A stretch of 64,000 nucleotides of DNA from the NCBI GenBank assembly GCA_905221605.1, contig CAJNDS010000799.1:1-64000 (forward strand), in the 5' to 3' direction. The stretch comes from Symbiodinium natans (taxonomy: Eukaryota > Sar > Dinophyceae > Suessiales > Symbiodiniaceae). The first letter of the stretch is position 1; every line of letters starts with the position of its first letter. The notes beneath the pieces were generated by a model. That model saw only the letters and a program-made list of their open reading frames with translations. It had not been told where the DNA came from and ran no database searches. Positions 1 to 10,177 of this stretch are shown in pieces. The position numbers and the translations under genes are program-made.

Positions 1-1
1 T

Positions 2-73
2 GCAAATTCAGGGAACCCCCTACGAGTCCCTGAAGTGTATGATCCCGCTCGTCTGCTTGGAGCATCTACCACC
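2..73 (+). CDS. Candidate partial exon, unknown gene
   Basis: An open segment at the window edge includes GTPYESLKCMIPLVCLEH and ends at a canonical donor, CC|GTGAGC. The left end is cut by the window, so the acceptor cannot be seen. Composition is protein-like and contains no telomere repeat, and a TTTAGGG-like degenerate tract begins 40 bases downstream, as after other exons here. I do not recognise the product. It may be an early exon of the kinase gene or the end of another plus-strand gene. Confidence 0.35.
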
Positions 74-767
74 GTGAGCCACCACTTCTTTGCATTTCAT
101 GTTGGGGCTTTGTTTAGGGTTTTTAGGGCGTTTTAGGGCTTCTCTTAGGGTTTTTTAAAGGGTTTTAAAAGGTTTTTTTTAAAGGGTGTTTTTTGTGTTT
201 TTTTTCGGGTTTTGTTTAAGGGCGTTCAAGGTTTTTAAAAGGGTTAAAAGGGTTTTTAGGGCTTTTAGGGTCAGGGCTAGGGGTTCCGGGGCAAGCCGGC
301 CTTATAGATTTTCGCTATTTTTTTCTGGGGAGCATGTACTCTAGGCCTTATAAACCCCCTGAACCCTAAACCCTAGCCCTAAACCCTAGCCCTAAACCCT
401 AGCCCTAAACCCTAAACCCCAAACCCCTTGAAAAGGCCCTTGACAGGGTTGATTATGGCCTTGCAAGAACAAACAAAAAGGAGATCCGAGAGCCTTTACA
501 GTATGCTCTAAGCTTGTCCAAGACCCCAAATAACAAGGCCCTTGGCCCCCAAAACAAGGGTATGAAACCCTATAAAGCATGTAAGCCCTAAAACCTCAAA
601 CGCACAGTTATAATTGGTTAAAAAGTACCATGAACAGCCAAGTAAGCTTTAGGGTGAGGGCTTTGGGGGAAAAACCCTGACTAGCCCTAGGCCTTAGCTC
701 CTAGAGTGCACACACAGGCCTTCGTCTTGCCGGCTGTGCGCCAGGTTTTACGGCTTAGGGATGAGGG

Positions 768-828
768 TTGTGGGAATCAGGAATCAGGACAGGGATTAGG
801 GTTGTGGGAATCAGGAATCAGGACAGGG
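768..828. repeat. 27-bp direct duplication separated by one telomere-like unit
   Basis: Two identical 27-base copies (768-794 and 802-828) are separated by the seven bases ATTAGGG, a one-base variant of the telomere unit. This is the smallest example of telomeric sequence bracketed by a direct duplication. Confidence 0.85.
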
Positions 829-2056
829 CACATTTTGTTGGGTGGGGACTAGATGAGTCCTACATGGGTGGCACATGATACCCCAAGAGTGATTCCATTT
901 TGTTTAGGGGTTTAGGGGCAGGGTATCCAGGCACCCGGCCCGATATCATCTCTCATGGTATATATTTCTATATATATATATATATAGGAGGAAATACCCT
1001 CATAGGGACCCTATGGAATCTCTTGAAAGTTAGAAATAGGAGGATGTAGGGTAACACATTCCCTCAGTCCCTACGGAGAACCATCCTGGTAGCGATGTTC
1101 TGGGTGATCCCTAAACCCTAAACCCTAAACCCTAAACCCTAGACCCTAAACCCTAAACCCTTTCACGCTGAATGTTGAGTCTAAGGGCTCCTCCTCGGTG
1201 GCTTGTGTTCCCGCTCTTGGCTTTCCGTTGCGGCCCCTGTCGCAGCGCGTCAAAATTTGATGTTGGCAAGATCCCTTGAGGAAAGAGTCTTCTGTAGGGG
1301 CGTTAAGAATTTGAATAGGGTTTAGGGGGTTGTTGTAGTACAGTTTGAAGGACCATAAGGGAATACTGTTGTCAATTATTCCGACCCCTATATCATCAGG
1401 ATTTACCTCTCGAATCTAAAGCCTACTTTCCTACTGCCAAGCATGTTAGGAATCAAGACCCTCAAAAAGTCTTTCGGGCCATTTTTGGTGTTTTGGGATT
1501 CCTCTTCAGGAGCCTCGACAATCAGACAATCAGACAATCACCTAATACTGTCCGTGTCTACGACCATACCGCAAACACAAACACCAATTCGAGGGGATAC
1601 GCTGAGTCCCTCTATGTCCGGTACCTGTTCTGTGAGCATGGGGGGCGGGGGGCGGGGGGGGAAAGAGAGAGGGGTTTCGTTCGCCCACAACCCGAAACCC
1701 CAAAGCCCTAAACCCGGAGACACTTTCTGTCGAACCCTGAATTGACTTGAGTTTAGGCCTAAGCTCAAAAAGAAAACGGTTCGGGTGGTTTTGCCACCTG
1801 AGACGGCGTGGGTGGGATAGATGGCCCTCCAGAATCGGTTCATGGCTGCTCTGCGCATTTCACGAAGCTTTCGAAGCTAGTCTGCATCCCAACCTTCGCA
1901 CCTCCAGCACCACGTCACATCAAACCCTAAACCCTGTTTCTCTAGGGCAGCTCATCCCTTCAACGAATCCTACATCGAACGAGGGCACCATGGCCTCCAA
2001 CAGCCCCCAGCAACCCCCTTTTAGGGTGGAGGGTTTGTGGTCGAGTTTGGGGCATA

Positions 2057-2135
2057 TACTAGCAGTCCTTAATAGGGATTCTAATAGGGGGTACGATAAT
2101 CCCTGTTAAGGGCTGTTAGTATAAGGGGGAACAGA
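2057..2135. mobile_element. MITE-like palindrome, family B, copy 1
   Basis: The left arm, reading CAGTCCTTAATAGGGATT, is mirrored by a right arm ending CTGTTAGTATAAGGGGGAAC. Related palindromes recur at 8616, 12433, 37817, 39073, 40708, 49373, 55912 and 56453. There is no coding capacity, so any mobility would be non-autonomous. Confidence 0.7.
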
Positions 2136-2456
2136 ATCTAGAGAACTCCTATGTCTTGTGAGCTGGATGAAGACAAACAGACTCTGAGGGTGAATCTATT
2201 TTTCATTCGGAAGCTGTTCTTCCAGTGCTTGGGCCCACTTGAGGGGTGGCGCTCTTGGTTTAGCTGCAGGGTTCGGAGTTTAGAGTTTGGGGTTTAGGGT
2301 TTAGGGTTTAGGGATAAACTCGGATGTGCATCATGCCCATGTGGGTTTTCAGGCCTTAACGAATCTGGTCGGACTAGACGTGGCAAGCCCGGAAGCACCC
2401 TGAGCTTCAAATGCCTGAACCCTAAAGCACTAAAAACGAACCCCTCCTTTTAAGCC

Positions 2457-2551
2457 ATGCAGCCAGCAGCCAGTAGTAACCTTCAGACGCAAAAAGAGGA
2501 CTGTGCAAGTGTGGCCCAAGCCTGCGACGGGGATGTTCTGAATCAGATGCC
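2457..2551 (+). CDS. Candidate first exon with ATG
   Basis: The ATG at 2457 opens a reading frame starting MQPAASSNLQTQKEDC and containing CDGDVLNQM, with protein-like composition and no repeat. It runs to a possible donor, GCC|GTGCTC, at 2552; read on, the frame stays open for 45 residues to a stop near 2592. It follows a CCCTAAA-rich patch. It could start the kinase gene, but the link is only inferred from strand and position. Confidence 0.35.
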
Positions 2552-2559
2552 GTGCTCGG

Positions 2560-2705
2560 GAGACCCACCGATCTTATCTCAGATCATGTCATGACGGAGT
2601 TTTGGAGTACTCTACTTCAGTGCTTCTTCTGGTTCTGGGTTCAGATTATAGCTACTTGTACCCTAGATGCTTTTTTCCAGGGACTACTCCAAAGTAGGGA
2701 TGAGT
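2560..2705. mobile_element. Dispersed repeat with inverted ends, family I
   Basis: This segment and 54756-54865 share GATTATAGCTACTT and a right end with CCAGGG(A/C)CTACTCCAAAGTAGGG. The left end (TTTGGAGTAC) is roughly the inverse of the right (ACTCCAAAG), as in a small terminal-inverted-repeat element. Confidence 0.55.
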
Positions 2706-3330
2706 GCTCCCCTTGTTTAGGATGTAGAAGGTCGGGGATCCATTTTGGGTTTAGGGTTTATAAGGTCCGGGTTTACAGGATTTAGGATTTAAGGTTGCAG
2801 GGCCCTTAGTTGTAGGCACCTAACACAGAATCTGCAAAAGATTGGGAGGGGGGGAGGGTGGGGGGGGATGGGGATCTGGGGTGATCTTCGGTTGAAGCCC
2901 TAAACCCTAAAACCTGAAAGCCTACACCCTAAAGCCTCAAGAAATCTGGTTTTTTTAGTTTGCGACTTCATCTGTACATAAGTACAAATTTCGATCAGGG
3001 CCGTCAAGCCCGCCCAACATGTTTCTACTCAAGTGCAAAGACAGTACTGCGGACAAATTTTGGGGAAGGCCAGCCCTGAGGATCGGGTTGGGTCCCAATC
3101 GTCATGCGGCGTCTGTTGGCGAGATGCCTATTCGCACGTGTGGCCACTGGACCGGCATAAAAAAAAAAAAAAACGGCTTAGGGTCGAGGTTTGGGGTTGA
3201 GGGTTCGGGGTTGAGGGTTTAGGGCCAATCACGTTAGTGGATGGTACAACCCAGAACTAGTCGTGGTTGAGGGCATCGGGCCACTCAATCCCTGAGCCCT
3301 GAAAGGATACGTGGATCAACAAAAAGCCAT

Positions 3331-3428
3331 TTTAGGGTTTAGGGTTTAGGGTTTAGGGTTTAGGGTTTAGGGTTTAGGGTTTAGGGTTTAGGGTTTAGGG
3401 TTTAGGGTTTAGGGTTTAGGGTTTAGGG
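3331..3428 (+). repeat. (TTTAGGG)n array
   Basis: About fourteen perfect head-to-tail TTTAGGG units, followed by 70 bases of unique sequence and then arrays of the opposite strand. Confidence 0.95.
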
Positions 3429-3498
3429 CTCGACTCATGTCGGCCCTTACATGAAGGTTGGAAAGCGTGAGCCTTCGGTTTTGGGGGGTTTTAGGGTT

Positions 3499-3745
3499 CA
3501 AACCCCAAACCCCAAACCCCAAACCCCAAACCCCAAACCCCAAACCCCAAACCCCAAACCCCAAACCCCAAACCCCAAACCCCAAACCCCAAACCCCAAA
3601 CCCCCAACCCCAAACCCCCAAACCCTAAACCCTAAACCCTAAACCCTAAACCCTAAACCCTAAACCCTAAACCCTAAACCCTAAACCCTAAACCCTAAAC
3701 CCTAAACCCTAAACCCTAAACCCTAAACCCTAAACCCTAAACCCA
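3499..3745 (-). repeat. (CCCCAAA)n array passing into (CCCTAAA)n
   Basis: Roughly 17 units of the variant CCCCAAA run without interruption and then switch to about 17 units of standard CCCTAAA. The sharp boundary between homogeneous variant and canonical blocks suggests local amplification after insertion. Confidence 0.95.
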
Positions 3746-3856
3746 ACCCCCGACCCGGTTCTGGGGTGTACCGGCCTCAAACCCTAGACCCTAAACCCTA
3801 ACCCCTAACCCCTAAACCCTTAAGCCTAGGATTGGGTTGGCTTTAGGGCCCTAAAC

Positions 3857-3955
3857 CATCCTAAACCCTAAACCCTAAACCCTAAACCCTAAACCCTAAA
3901 CCCTGAACCCTGAACCCTGAACCCTAAACCCTAAACCCTAAACCCTAAACCCTAG
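3857..3955 (-). repeat. (CCCTAAA)n array with CCCTGAA variants
   Basis: Canonical units with an internal run of CCCTGAA, ending just before the candidate exon at 3960. Confidence 0.9.
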
Positions 3956-3959
3956 CCAG

Positions 3960-4042
3960 GGTCTGACGAAATCTGTCTTGGCCTTTGCATGCGCGAGCCC
4001 GGCGGCCACCGTGCGAAGAACATTCCTACTGATTCTTTGCAG
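3960..4042 (+). CDS. Candidate exon, unknown part of plus-strand gene
   Basis: It follows CCCTAAA units and an AG|G acceptor. Two frames are open: one reads GLTKSVLAFACASPAATV, the other SDEICLGLCMREPGGH, so the true frame cannot be fixed. A GC donor, CAG|GCACAT, is possible at 4043. Confidence 0.3.
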
Positions 4043-4344
4043 GCACATGAGGGTCAGGTCACCCTAAACCCTAAACCCTAAACCCTACACCCTAAACCCT
4101 AAGCCCGAAGCCCTAAGCCCTAGAAGCCCTAGAAGCCCAAAATCCTAAATCATAAGCCCTAAACCCTAAACCCTAAACCCTAAACCCCATACCTTCACGC
4201 GCTTACTTTGGGGGAATATCTAGGTCACCACAGAGCATCCCTTAAAAGGGTGTCAATCTAGGGGGGATTCATGTTCAGGGTTACACGGCACCTTTGAAAA
4301 TAGGGAGCCGATGAAGGGACCCGAAGTTGGAGAACTGCCCATGA

Positions 4345-4443
4345 CCCTAAACCCTAAACCCTAAACCCTAAACCCTAAACCCTAAACCCTAAACCCTAAA
4401 CCCTAAACCCTAAACCCTAAACCCTAAACCCTAAACCCTAAAT
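4345..4443 (-). repeat. (CCCTAAA)n array
   Basis: About fourteen near-perfect units immediately upstream of a candidate exon. Confidence 0.95.
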
Positions 4444-4467
4444 CCCTCATTCACTGCAAAGTGCCAG

Positions 4468-4525
4468 TGGGCACTTGTGGTTGCGTTCCACAAGCAGATT
4501 CATCAGGCTCATGCTGCTGCCGTGG
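4468..4525 (+). CDS. Candidate exon, unknown
   Basis: Between a CCCTAAA array and a TTAGGG tract an open frame reads WALVVAFHKQIHQAHAAAV. The acceptor would be CCAG|TGG and the donor one of several GT sites at 4526-4533. No domain assignment is possible from so short a segment. Confidence 0.3.
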
Positions 4526-4879
4526 GTGGTGTTAGGGTTTTTCAAGGTGTGAGGCTGTGGTGAGGGCTTGAGCTACGGATTGTCACCTGAATCTGCCTCA
4601 ATTAGGGTGCCTACCTGTGATTTTTAAGACTTAAAAACGGCTATGTTCTATTCGGATATACCACGGGTACCATGGTGGGGATTGCCTAAGTCACCCCTAC
4701 GCATTGGCAAACTTCCCGACCTGAATTTCCTGACTTGATCTCATCGCTTTCTGGAGACTTGGGTTCCACCCAAACCCTGGACCCTAAAACCCTAATCCCT
4801 AGACCCCCAAAGTCCCTAAACCTTACACCCTAAACCCTAAAAGGCCTTTCAAAGGACCCTCGGCTTTGGCGCCCTATAG

Positions 4880-5160
4880 GGTTTAGGGTTTAGGCTTTAG
4901 GGTTTAGGGTTTAGGGTTTCGGGTTTAGGGTTTAGGGTTTTGGCTTTAGGGTTCAGGGTGTAGGCTTGCGGGATATGAGGCACCACTTGGCCCCCAGATG
5001 CGCACAGGTGGGTTTAGGGTTTAAGTTCAGTCAGTGGAGACGCTATGGTAGTTTTTTTGTTTTTATCATGTGTTCGTGTCCCCAAGCTATACTCCAATAG
5101 ACAAACTTCGTTGTTCGGGGACCCCAAAGCCTAAACCCTAAACCCCAAACCCGAAACCCT
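4880..5160. repeat. Mixed telomere-like tracts and spacer
   Basis: TTTAGGG-type units with single-base variants (4880-4960) give way to spacer, then CCCTAAA/CCCCAAA units (5135-5163) that end directly at a possible acceptor, CCCTAAACAG. Confidence 0.8.
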
Positions 5161-5166
5161 AAACAG

Positions 5167-5220
5167 CTGGTGCTGGCAGCATGGCCTATTCAAGAGGCAA
5201 GCGTCCCTGCAAGAGCTCAA
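5167..5220 (+). CDS. Candidate 54-nt exon
   Basis: The telomere repeat itself supplies the acceptor (CCCTAAACAG|). The frame reads LVLAAWPIQEASVPARAQ for exactly 18 codons and ends at a good donor, CAA|GTAGCG. The product is not recognised. It lies upstream of the kinase catalytic exons and could be N-lobe or N-terminal sequence. Confidence 0.35.
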
Positions 5221-5549
5221 GTAGCGTCAGGATTGTGGACGCCTTGGGGTCTGAATAACAACTGTGCTGACCCATCCAGAAGTCCAAAATCTCAACCCGA
5301 AATCACCCCTTCCCCCCCCCACCCCCACCCCCTAATAATTAATACTCCATACACTTCTACTACAAACCATGCAATGGGAGTATTTAATATTCAGGGAGAA
5401 GGGACCGCTAAAATTTTGGGGGGAGGGTATCAGTGCGATCTCGATCCCATCAGCAGTTTTTGAAATGTAGTCCCCAAGGTGCCGGTGGGTCTCTTCTGAG
5501 GAAGCCTTTTCAGGAAGACTTTTGGTGCTGTAGGTGAGTTGCTGAGTTC

Positions 5550-5650
5550 CCCTAAGGGTCCATGTACCTTCTTCATATACTTGGGCCAAAGTCGCTATAT
5601 AGGAAGTACTTTAAGGCCCAAGGATATCTAGGTACATGGACCCTTAGGGA
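5550..5650. mobile_element. MITE-like palindrome, family A, copy 1
   Basis: Perfect terminal inverted repeats, CCCTAAGGGTCCATGTACC and its complement, bound a 100-bp element whose interior (AAAGT...CTATATAGGAAGTACTTTAAGGCCCAAG) is itself imperfectly palindromic. Related copies lie near 8043, 9559, 30554, 35310, 39906, 46264, 49885, 53083, 58355 and 61644. The outermost bases, CCCTAA, match the telomere unit. Confidence 0.8.
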
Positions 5651-5757
5651 TCTTCTCCGGGCGGAACTTTACAGCGCCCGCGCCGTTGGAATGGATCCCG
5701 GTGCGGTCGAGGTCGCTCGGAAGAACGCAGGGCTGGAGCTTCCTCGCTGAGCGGACC
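5651..5757 (+). CDS. Short coding-like fragment beside a MITE
   Basis: Directly after the family A element one frame runs to TGA and includes AVGMDPGAVEVARKNAGLEL. It superficially recalls motif II of class I methyltransferases, but no other motif is present and a second frame is also open. It may be an exon or a captured fragment. No function is claimed. Confidence 0.2.
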
Positions 5758-6227
5758 ATGCTGCCAGGGTCCCTACGTGACATGCCGTCCTTCGAGCATG
5801 ACGCAGGTTTGAGGCCTTATCAACCCAAGAAAACCCCATGAGCCTTGTAAACCCCTATAAACGCTATTAACCAACCCTATATAAACCCTGTATAAACGCT
5901 ACAAATCTTATAAACACAAAACCCAAAAATCGAGCACCGACTTCAGTCAGAAGCCACTGAAGCCACGCGCTGGAGGGGCTACGCCTGTGCATTCGTAAGC
6001 TTGTTGGGGATGAGTTTAGGGTTTGGGGTTTAGGGTTTACGGTTTAGGGTTCGGGGTTGAGGGTAGCTACGGTTTAGGGTTTAGGGGCATATGGGTGAGA
6101 ACCACCACTGTTCACCCCAAACCTAAGCTCGAACCCTGAACCCTAAACCCTAAACCCTAAGCCCTAAACCCTACAGCTCCAAACAGTTGGTCTTGTCGTC
6201 TTCGCTGTTTCGGGCCAGTGCTGGCAG

Positions 6228-6283
6228 TGTGCCCTGTTGAGGATGCAAAAGCCCATGTGGAGTGCGAGTACCTTGGGGACTTG
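6228..6283 (+). CDS. Candidate exon, unknown
   Basis: An acceptor GGCAG| precedes a frame reading CPVEDAKAHVECEYLGDL. It ends at TTG|GTCTAGGG, a degenerate telomere unit acting as donor. An earlier acceptor at 6186 keeps the same frame open. A CCCTAAA patch lies to the left and TTTAGGG to the right. Confidence 0.35.
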
Positions 6284-6612
6284 GTCTAGGGTTTAGGGTT
6301 TAGGGTTTTGGGTTTAGGGTTTAGGGTTTAGGGTTAGATGAACGGCAAACTCGTGGTTTAGGGTTTGGAGTCTAGGGTCCTCCATGTACCCTAAACCTTA
6401 AAAAAAGAGTATCCCTACACCCTATACAGGGTTTCCATGTACCCTAAACCCTATGAAGCCCAAGCGCTATCAGCCTGGAAACCCGAAACTACCTTCAGAG
6501 TGCGATCCAAGTTGTGAGTTTCTTGGTAGCTGAATGAGTACACTTGATACACTTTTTGGGATACTCTAATCCCGGTCCACTTTTTTGGGGCTTATGAACT
6601 CAGCAACTAAGC

Positions 6613-6709
6613 CTATAAACCCTAAACCCTAAACGCTAAACCCTAAACCCTAAACCCTAAACCCTAAACCCTAAACCCTAAACCCTAAACCCTAAACCCT
6701 AAACCCAAA
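6613..6709 (-). repeat. (CCCTAAA)n array
   Basis: About fourteen units with few variants. Downstream (6770-6958) is spacer with an unassigned 62-codon frame. Confidence 0.93.
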
Positions 6710-7164
6710 ACCCGAACGCTCTTAACCTTTCATCTAGTCCCCAAGGCATGAAAGCCGTGTACTGGCCATGTGACAAGTCGTCACGGAGATCTGGAGGAGG
6801 TTAATTTCTGCGGCCTGCGAGCACAGAGATTCTCAATTTTTAGAATGACCAAGAAAGCAGTCCCTGGGAACAGAGCTTGGATTGTCCTAGCAAATCCCAG
6901 TGGGTTTGTTCACAGTCGTGATCCACTGGACCACGACGCACCGGAAGCAAACCAGTAGCTTTTGCCAACAGGACGACTGGTGGAAGCACTCTGAAGAAAT
7001 GGAAACCTAGGCCCGAAACCCTCAGACCTGTAAACCCAGCACAGCACCCTAAACCCTAAACCCTAAACCCCAAGAAGGCGCTCTACACACACCCGCACGA
7101 ACAAGACCCTAGTAGGGGCCGATTCGCTAGAATGGGTAGTTTGGATAAAGTTCATTCTCTTTAT

Positions 7165-7225
7165 GACTTCCACGTTCTGAGTAGGGAATGAGGGAATTAG
7201 GTGCCCTATATCATCCCTGAAAAAG
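7165..7225. mobile_element. Dispersed repeat family E, partial copy
   Basis: The stretch GTAGGGAATGAGGGAAT followed by a CCCTATATCATCCCTG-like end matches the longer copies at 45300-45490, which read GTAGGGCATGAGGGAATG. Confidence 0.55.
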
Positions 7226-7257
7226 GAAGACCCAGGCTCGGCCCTTATTCCCCCCCT

Positions 7258-7430
7258 CCCCCCTCTTGTTTTAGGGTTTTGGTTCCTTACAAGCCCCTTT
7301 AAACCAAAAAGGTTATCCCTTTTGGTCCTAGGTGACTCTTGGGTCACCCTAAACCGAAAACCGAAAACCCTAAACCCTAAACCCTAAACCCTAAACCCTT
7401 TTTGTTCCTTAGGTGGCTCTTGGGTCTAGA
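7258..7430. mobile_element. Dispersed repeat family C split by a CCCTAAA tract
   Basis: The element carries GGTTCCTTACAAGCCCC, AAACCAAAAAGG and CCTAGGTGACTCTTGGG. Its right end (7317-7344) is repeated at 7396-7426 on the far side of a tract of CCCTAAA units. Other copies are at 11490, 14476, 50093, 61540 and 62950. Confidence 0.65.
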
Positions 7431-7685
7431 GCAAGTCCGTTGCCTGTCTTGCCGAAGCCCACGATCATGTTCCAGAGCTTTAGGACATCATCCTATGAGC
7501 CCCTCAAAACTAAACAATAAATAGAGGGGTAGGGTTTAGGGTTGAGGGTTGAGGGTTGAGGGTTGAAAGCCTAAACCCCTAAAGCCTATAAGCCTTAAAC
7601 CCCCTAAACGCCTAACACCTTAAACTCGAAACCCTATAGCCCTAAACCCTCAACCCTCATGGGCGCGCTTTGCGAGTCGGACAAG

Positions 7686-7736
7686 GGGTACATTGTCCAA
7701 TGTAGAGGGTTGCGAAATGAGCTGCCTTCATTGGAG
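7686..7736 (+). CDS. Candidate kinase N-lobe exon
   Basis: The frame GYIVQCRGLRNELPSLE spans exactly 17 codons from AAG| to a telomere-repeat donor, GAG|GTTTAGGG. GYIVQC resembles the HPxIVQ motif at strand beta 4 of NEK kinases, and the exon lies upstream of the DFG exon. The frame can be extended left to an ATG at 7659, so it could also be a start exon. The kinase assignment is inference. Confidence 0.4.
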
Positions 7737-8042
7737 GTTTAGGGTTTAGGGTTTAGGGCTTAGGGTTTAGGGTTTACGGTTTAGATTTCGGATGTGGATT
7801 GGGGTTCAGCGTTTGAGGATTTAGGGCTTATAGGGTTTATTGTGGGTGTTATAGGGTTGTCTAGAGTTTTGAAGGGCATTACGGCGTTTATTGGGTTTAT
7901 AGGTTTGGTGTTCAGGGGCTACAGGAAAAGCTACTGCCCTACGGTAGGGCCACGACGCAGAGTGGTCCTGATTTTTTTCCCGCCACCCGCTGAACCCACA
8001 AACCCAAACTTTTAGGACTTTCGGATTTAGAGTGCAGCCCGA

Positions 8043-8142
8043 AAGGTCCTTATGTACCTTAGTAATCTATACTTGGGCCCCAAAGTCCCTATATAGGAAG
8101 TGCTTTACGGCCCAAATATTCCCTATTTAGGTACATAGCATG
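8043..8142. mobile_element. MITE-like family A, degenerate copy
   Basis: It shares ACTTGGGCCCCAAAGTCCCT, ATATAGGAAGTGCTTTA and TTTAGGTACAT with the family A consensus, in inverse orientation to several other copies. Confidence 0.6.
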
Positions 8143-8297
8143 TTACGGTTTTTGCGAAGCCCTATAGACCTCTAACCTAAACCCTAAACCCTAAACCCTA
8201 AACCCTAAACCCTAAACCCCAAACCCCAAAACCCTAAGGAGGTGCATAAGCTGGTACCCTTTGAGTGCTTTCCATTCTGGGGCTGTATGCTTGACAG

Positions 8298-8363
8298 TTG
8301 TCCTTCTGGGGTGGGTTGCTCGACGTCCGCTTCGCGCAACGGAGATCCCCTGAAGATGGGGAG
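8298..8363 (+). CDS. Candidate kinase exon after the hinge
   Basis: A pyrimidine-containing acceptor (TTGACAG|) opens a 22-codon frame ending GLLDVRFAQRRSPEDGE at a canonical donor, GAG|GTAGCT. Its GG-x-LD-x-RF-x-QRR pattern resembles the GGDL...I..RR stretch after the hinge in NEK kinases, and the order relative to the DFG exon is right. Homology is weak over this length. Confidence 0.4.
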
Positions 8364-8615
8364 GTAGCTTCGGCTTGGTAGCTGAGTAGGTAACATTTAT
8401 AACCTTTGGGGGAAATGTATATGTATAAGTATATATATATATAATCTTGAAAGGTGAACCTTTTTTGCCCAGGGTGCTCAGCAACTAGGTTAGGGTCTGT
8501 CAGAGTTTGTCGGAGGGTTTGGGGTTTAGGATACTTATGGATGAGGCACCCGAGTTTTTTTTCGCCTGCCTTTTCTCGCTCCGAACCCTCTATGCGCTAA
8601 AAGTGTATGACTTGG

Positions 8616-8712
8616 GATGTTCCCCTTGTACGAACAGTCCTTATTCGGGATGGTAGTACCCCCTATTAGCATCCCTATGAAGGATTGCTAGTATAAGTGT
8701 GAACATCCCAAT
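8616..8712. mobile_element. MITE-like palindrome, family B, copy 2
   Basis: The arms GGGATGTTCCCCTTGTAC and GTATAAGTGTGAACATCCC bracket a central palindrome around CCCCCTATTAG. No coding capacity. Confidence 0.75.
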
Positions 8713-9339
8713 GTATGACCGCAACCTTGGACGTCCTACATCGCACATCGCGAGCGCTGTCCAGGGCCCTTGTAAACCCAAAACTCTATCACCCTAAACC
8801 CTAAACCACCTACCACGACAAACCCGAAGCCCTGAGGACCCGACCGCGTGGTCTTGCGTAGATTCCGACATTTGAGCTTGCCTCCGTACGGGGTTTTTGG
8901 GGTTTTTGAGGTTTTTAGGGTTTTTTAAGGTTTTTGGGGTTTTTAGGGTTTCTAGGGTTTTGAGGGTTGTGAGGGTTTTTTTGGGTTTTTAGGGCTTTAG
9001 GGTTTAGGGACAGGTCGCGAGGTTCGGGTTCAGGGCTACTGGTTTAGGAGTTAGGGTTTAGGGGTAAATCCTTGAACCCTTCAAAACCCCACACCCAACC
9101 TCAACAGCCTGTGGAAATCTGTGCGAGCGGCTGGTCTGAGCTGAATTTGTTCCAGAGGTCCCAAACCCCAAACCCCAACCCTACATCCTATCATTCCTAT
9201 CAGACCTATAAGCCATCAATCACATGCGCCTTTGCATTCCGACGCAAAAGACGCTTCGGCAAGTTGCTCGGCCCTTGGCTGCCCTCAACTGTCGCGGTGT
9301 GTGTCTCTCTCTCTCTCTCTCTCTCTTTCTCTTTCTGTG

Positions 9340-9448
9340 AGGGTTTAGGGTTTAGGGTTTAGGGTTTAGGGTTTAGGGTTTCGGGTTTAGGGTTTAGGGT
9401 TTAGGGTTTAGGGTTTAGGGTTTAGGGTTTAGGGTTTAGGGTTTAGGG
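9340..9448 (+). repeat. (TTTAGGG)n array after a CT microsatellite
   Basis: A (TC)n run at 9302-9328 is followed by about fifteen TTTAGGG units. Confidence 0.95.
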
Positions 9449-9558
9449 TGGGCGTGTGTGTGTGTCACCCTGAAGCTGAATGTCTCAAGCTCCCCGACCC
9501 CTTCAAGAAGCCTAGGTGCATGAATCTTAGTCCTCCTTTACCCTTCTCCATAACATTC

Positions 9559-9692
9559 CATGTACCTAAATGGGGAATAGGGCTTAGGGTTTTGGGTTTT
9601 GGGTACCTAAATGGGGCAGACTTCGGCCTTCAAGTACTTCCTTTATAGGGACTTTGGGACCCAAATATATATGAATAAGGTACACGGACCCT
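9559..9692. mobile_element. MITE-like family A copy with internal TTAGGG insertion
   Basis: The left end (CCATGTACCTAAATGGGG) occurs partly twice, once before and once after a short TTAGGGTTTTGGG tract. The right end, GGTACACGGACCCTTAGGG, is normal. The left half appears to have been duplicated around a telomeric insertion. Confidence 0.65.
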
Positions 9693-10177
9693 TAGGGTTA
9701 TACCCTGAACCCCAATATACAGTGCCGTGTCGCGGGTCAGTAACGGTATCTCCCCACCCTTAAACCCGAAACCCTCATGCAAACCATATAATTAGTTACC
9801 CTACACCCTAAACCGTAAGCCCTAAACCCCAAACCCTAAGCCTGCAACCTTGAACAAACCCTCAACAAAGACCCTATTAAAGTAGAAAACCACCCACAAA
9901 GCATTGACAACCCTAAGCCCGTAAACCGTAAGTCCCTTACACCCTCCAACCCTAAACCCTAAACCCCCAACTTTTACAGCCCCTGCCGTCAAAAACCAGG
10001 GTTTGCCCTGTGGTGTGGTCGGGGGTTTGGGCTTAGGGTTGAAACTTCAGGGTTTCGGGTTTAGGGGAAGGGGTGTAGGGTTTAGGGTGGGGGGTGGGGA
10101 TACCTTGACGCAGGCGGTTGGCGACCTCCCCCGCCATTCCCCGCCGCCGGCCTCCAATAATAGTGGACGCTCTCCCC

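Larger units (their letters stand above)
74..2456. other. Repeat-rich non-coding stretch
   Basis: This holds degenerate TTTTAGGG/TTTAAAGGG tracts (110-280), CCCTAAA tracts (360-425, 1112-1160), a TA microsatellite (961-986), a duplicated 27-mer (768-828), a poly-G run near 1640 and one palindromic element (2057-2135). A short open segment at 1821-1877 (starts MALQNRFMAALR) could be an exon but has no clear splice sites. Longer frames here run through repeats and look like chance. Confidence 0.6.

Noticed and set aside
3451-3642. ORFs reading NPKPQT or GFGVWGLG repeats here and elsewhere
   Set aside because: They are direct translations of telomere-like arrays, with no other content.
5651-5757. 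Methyltransferase gene fragment
   Set aside because: Only one motif-like stretch is present, a second frame is open, and it abuts a MITE. Kept only as a low-confidence coding-like fragment.
8806-8830. HDKPEAL resembling the kinase HRDxKPEN motif
   Set aside because: The Arg and Leu positions are missing and the segment is partly telomere-like (AAACCCGAAGCCCTGA). Probably coincidence.
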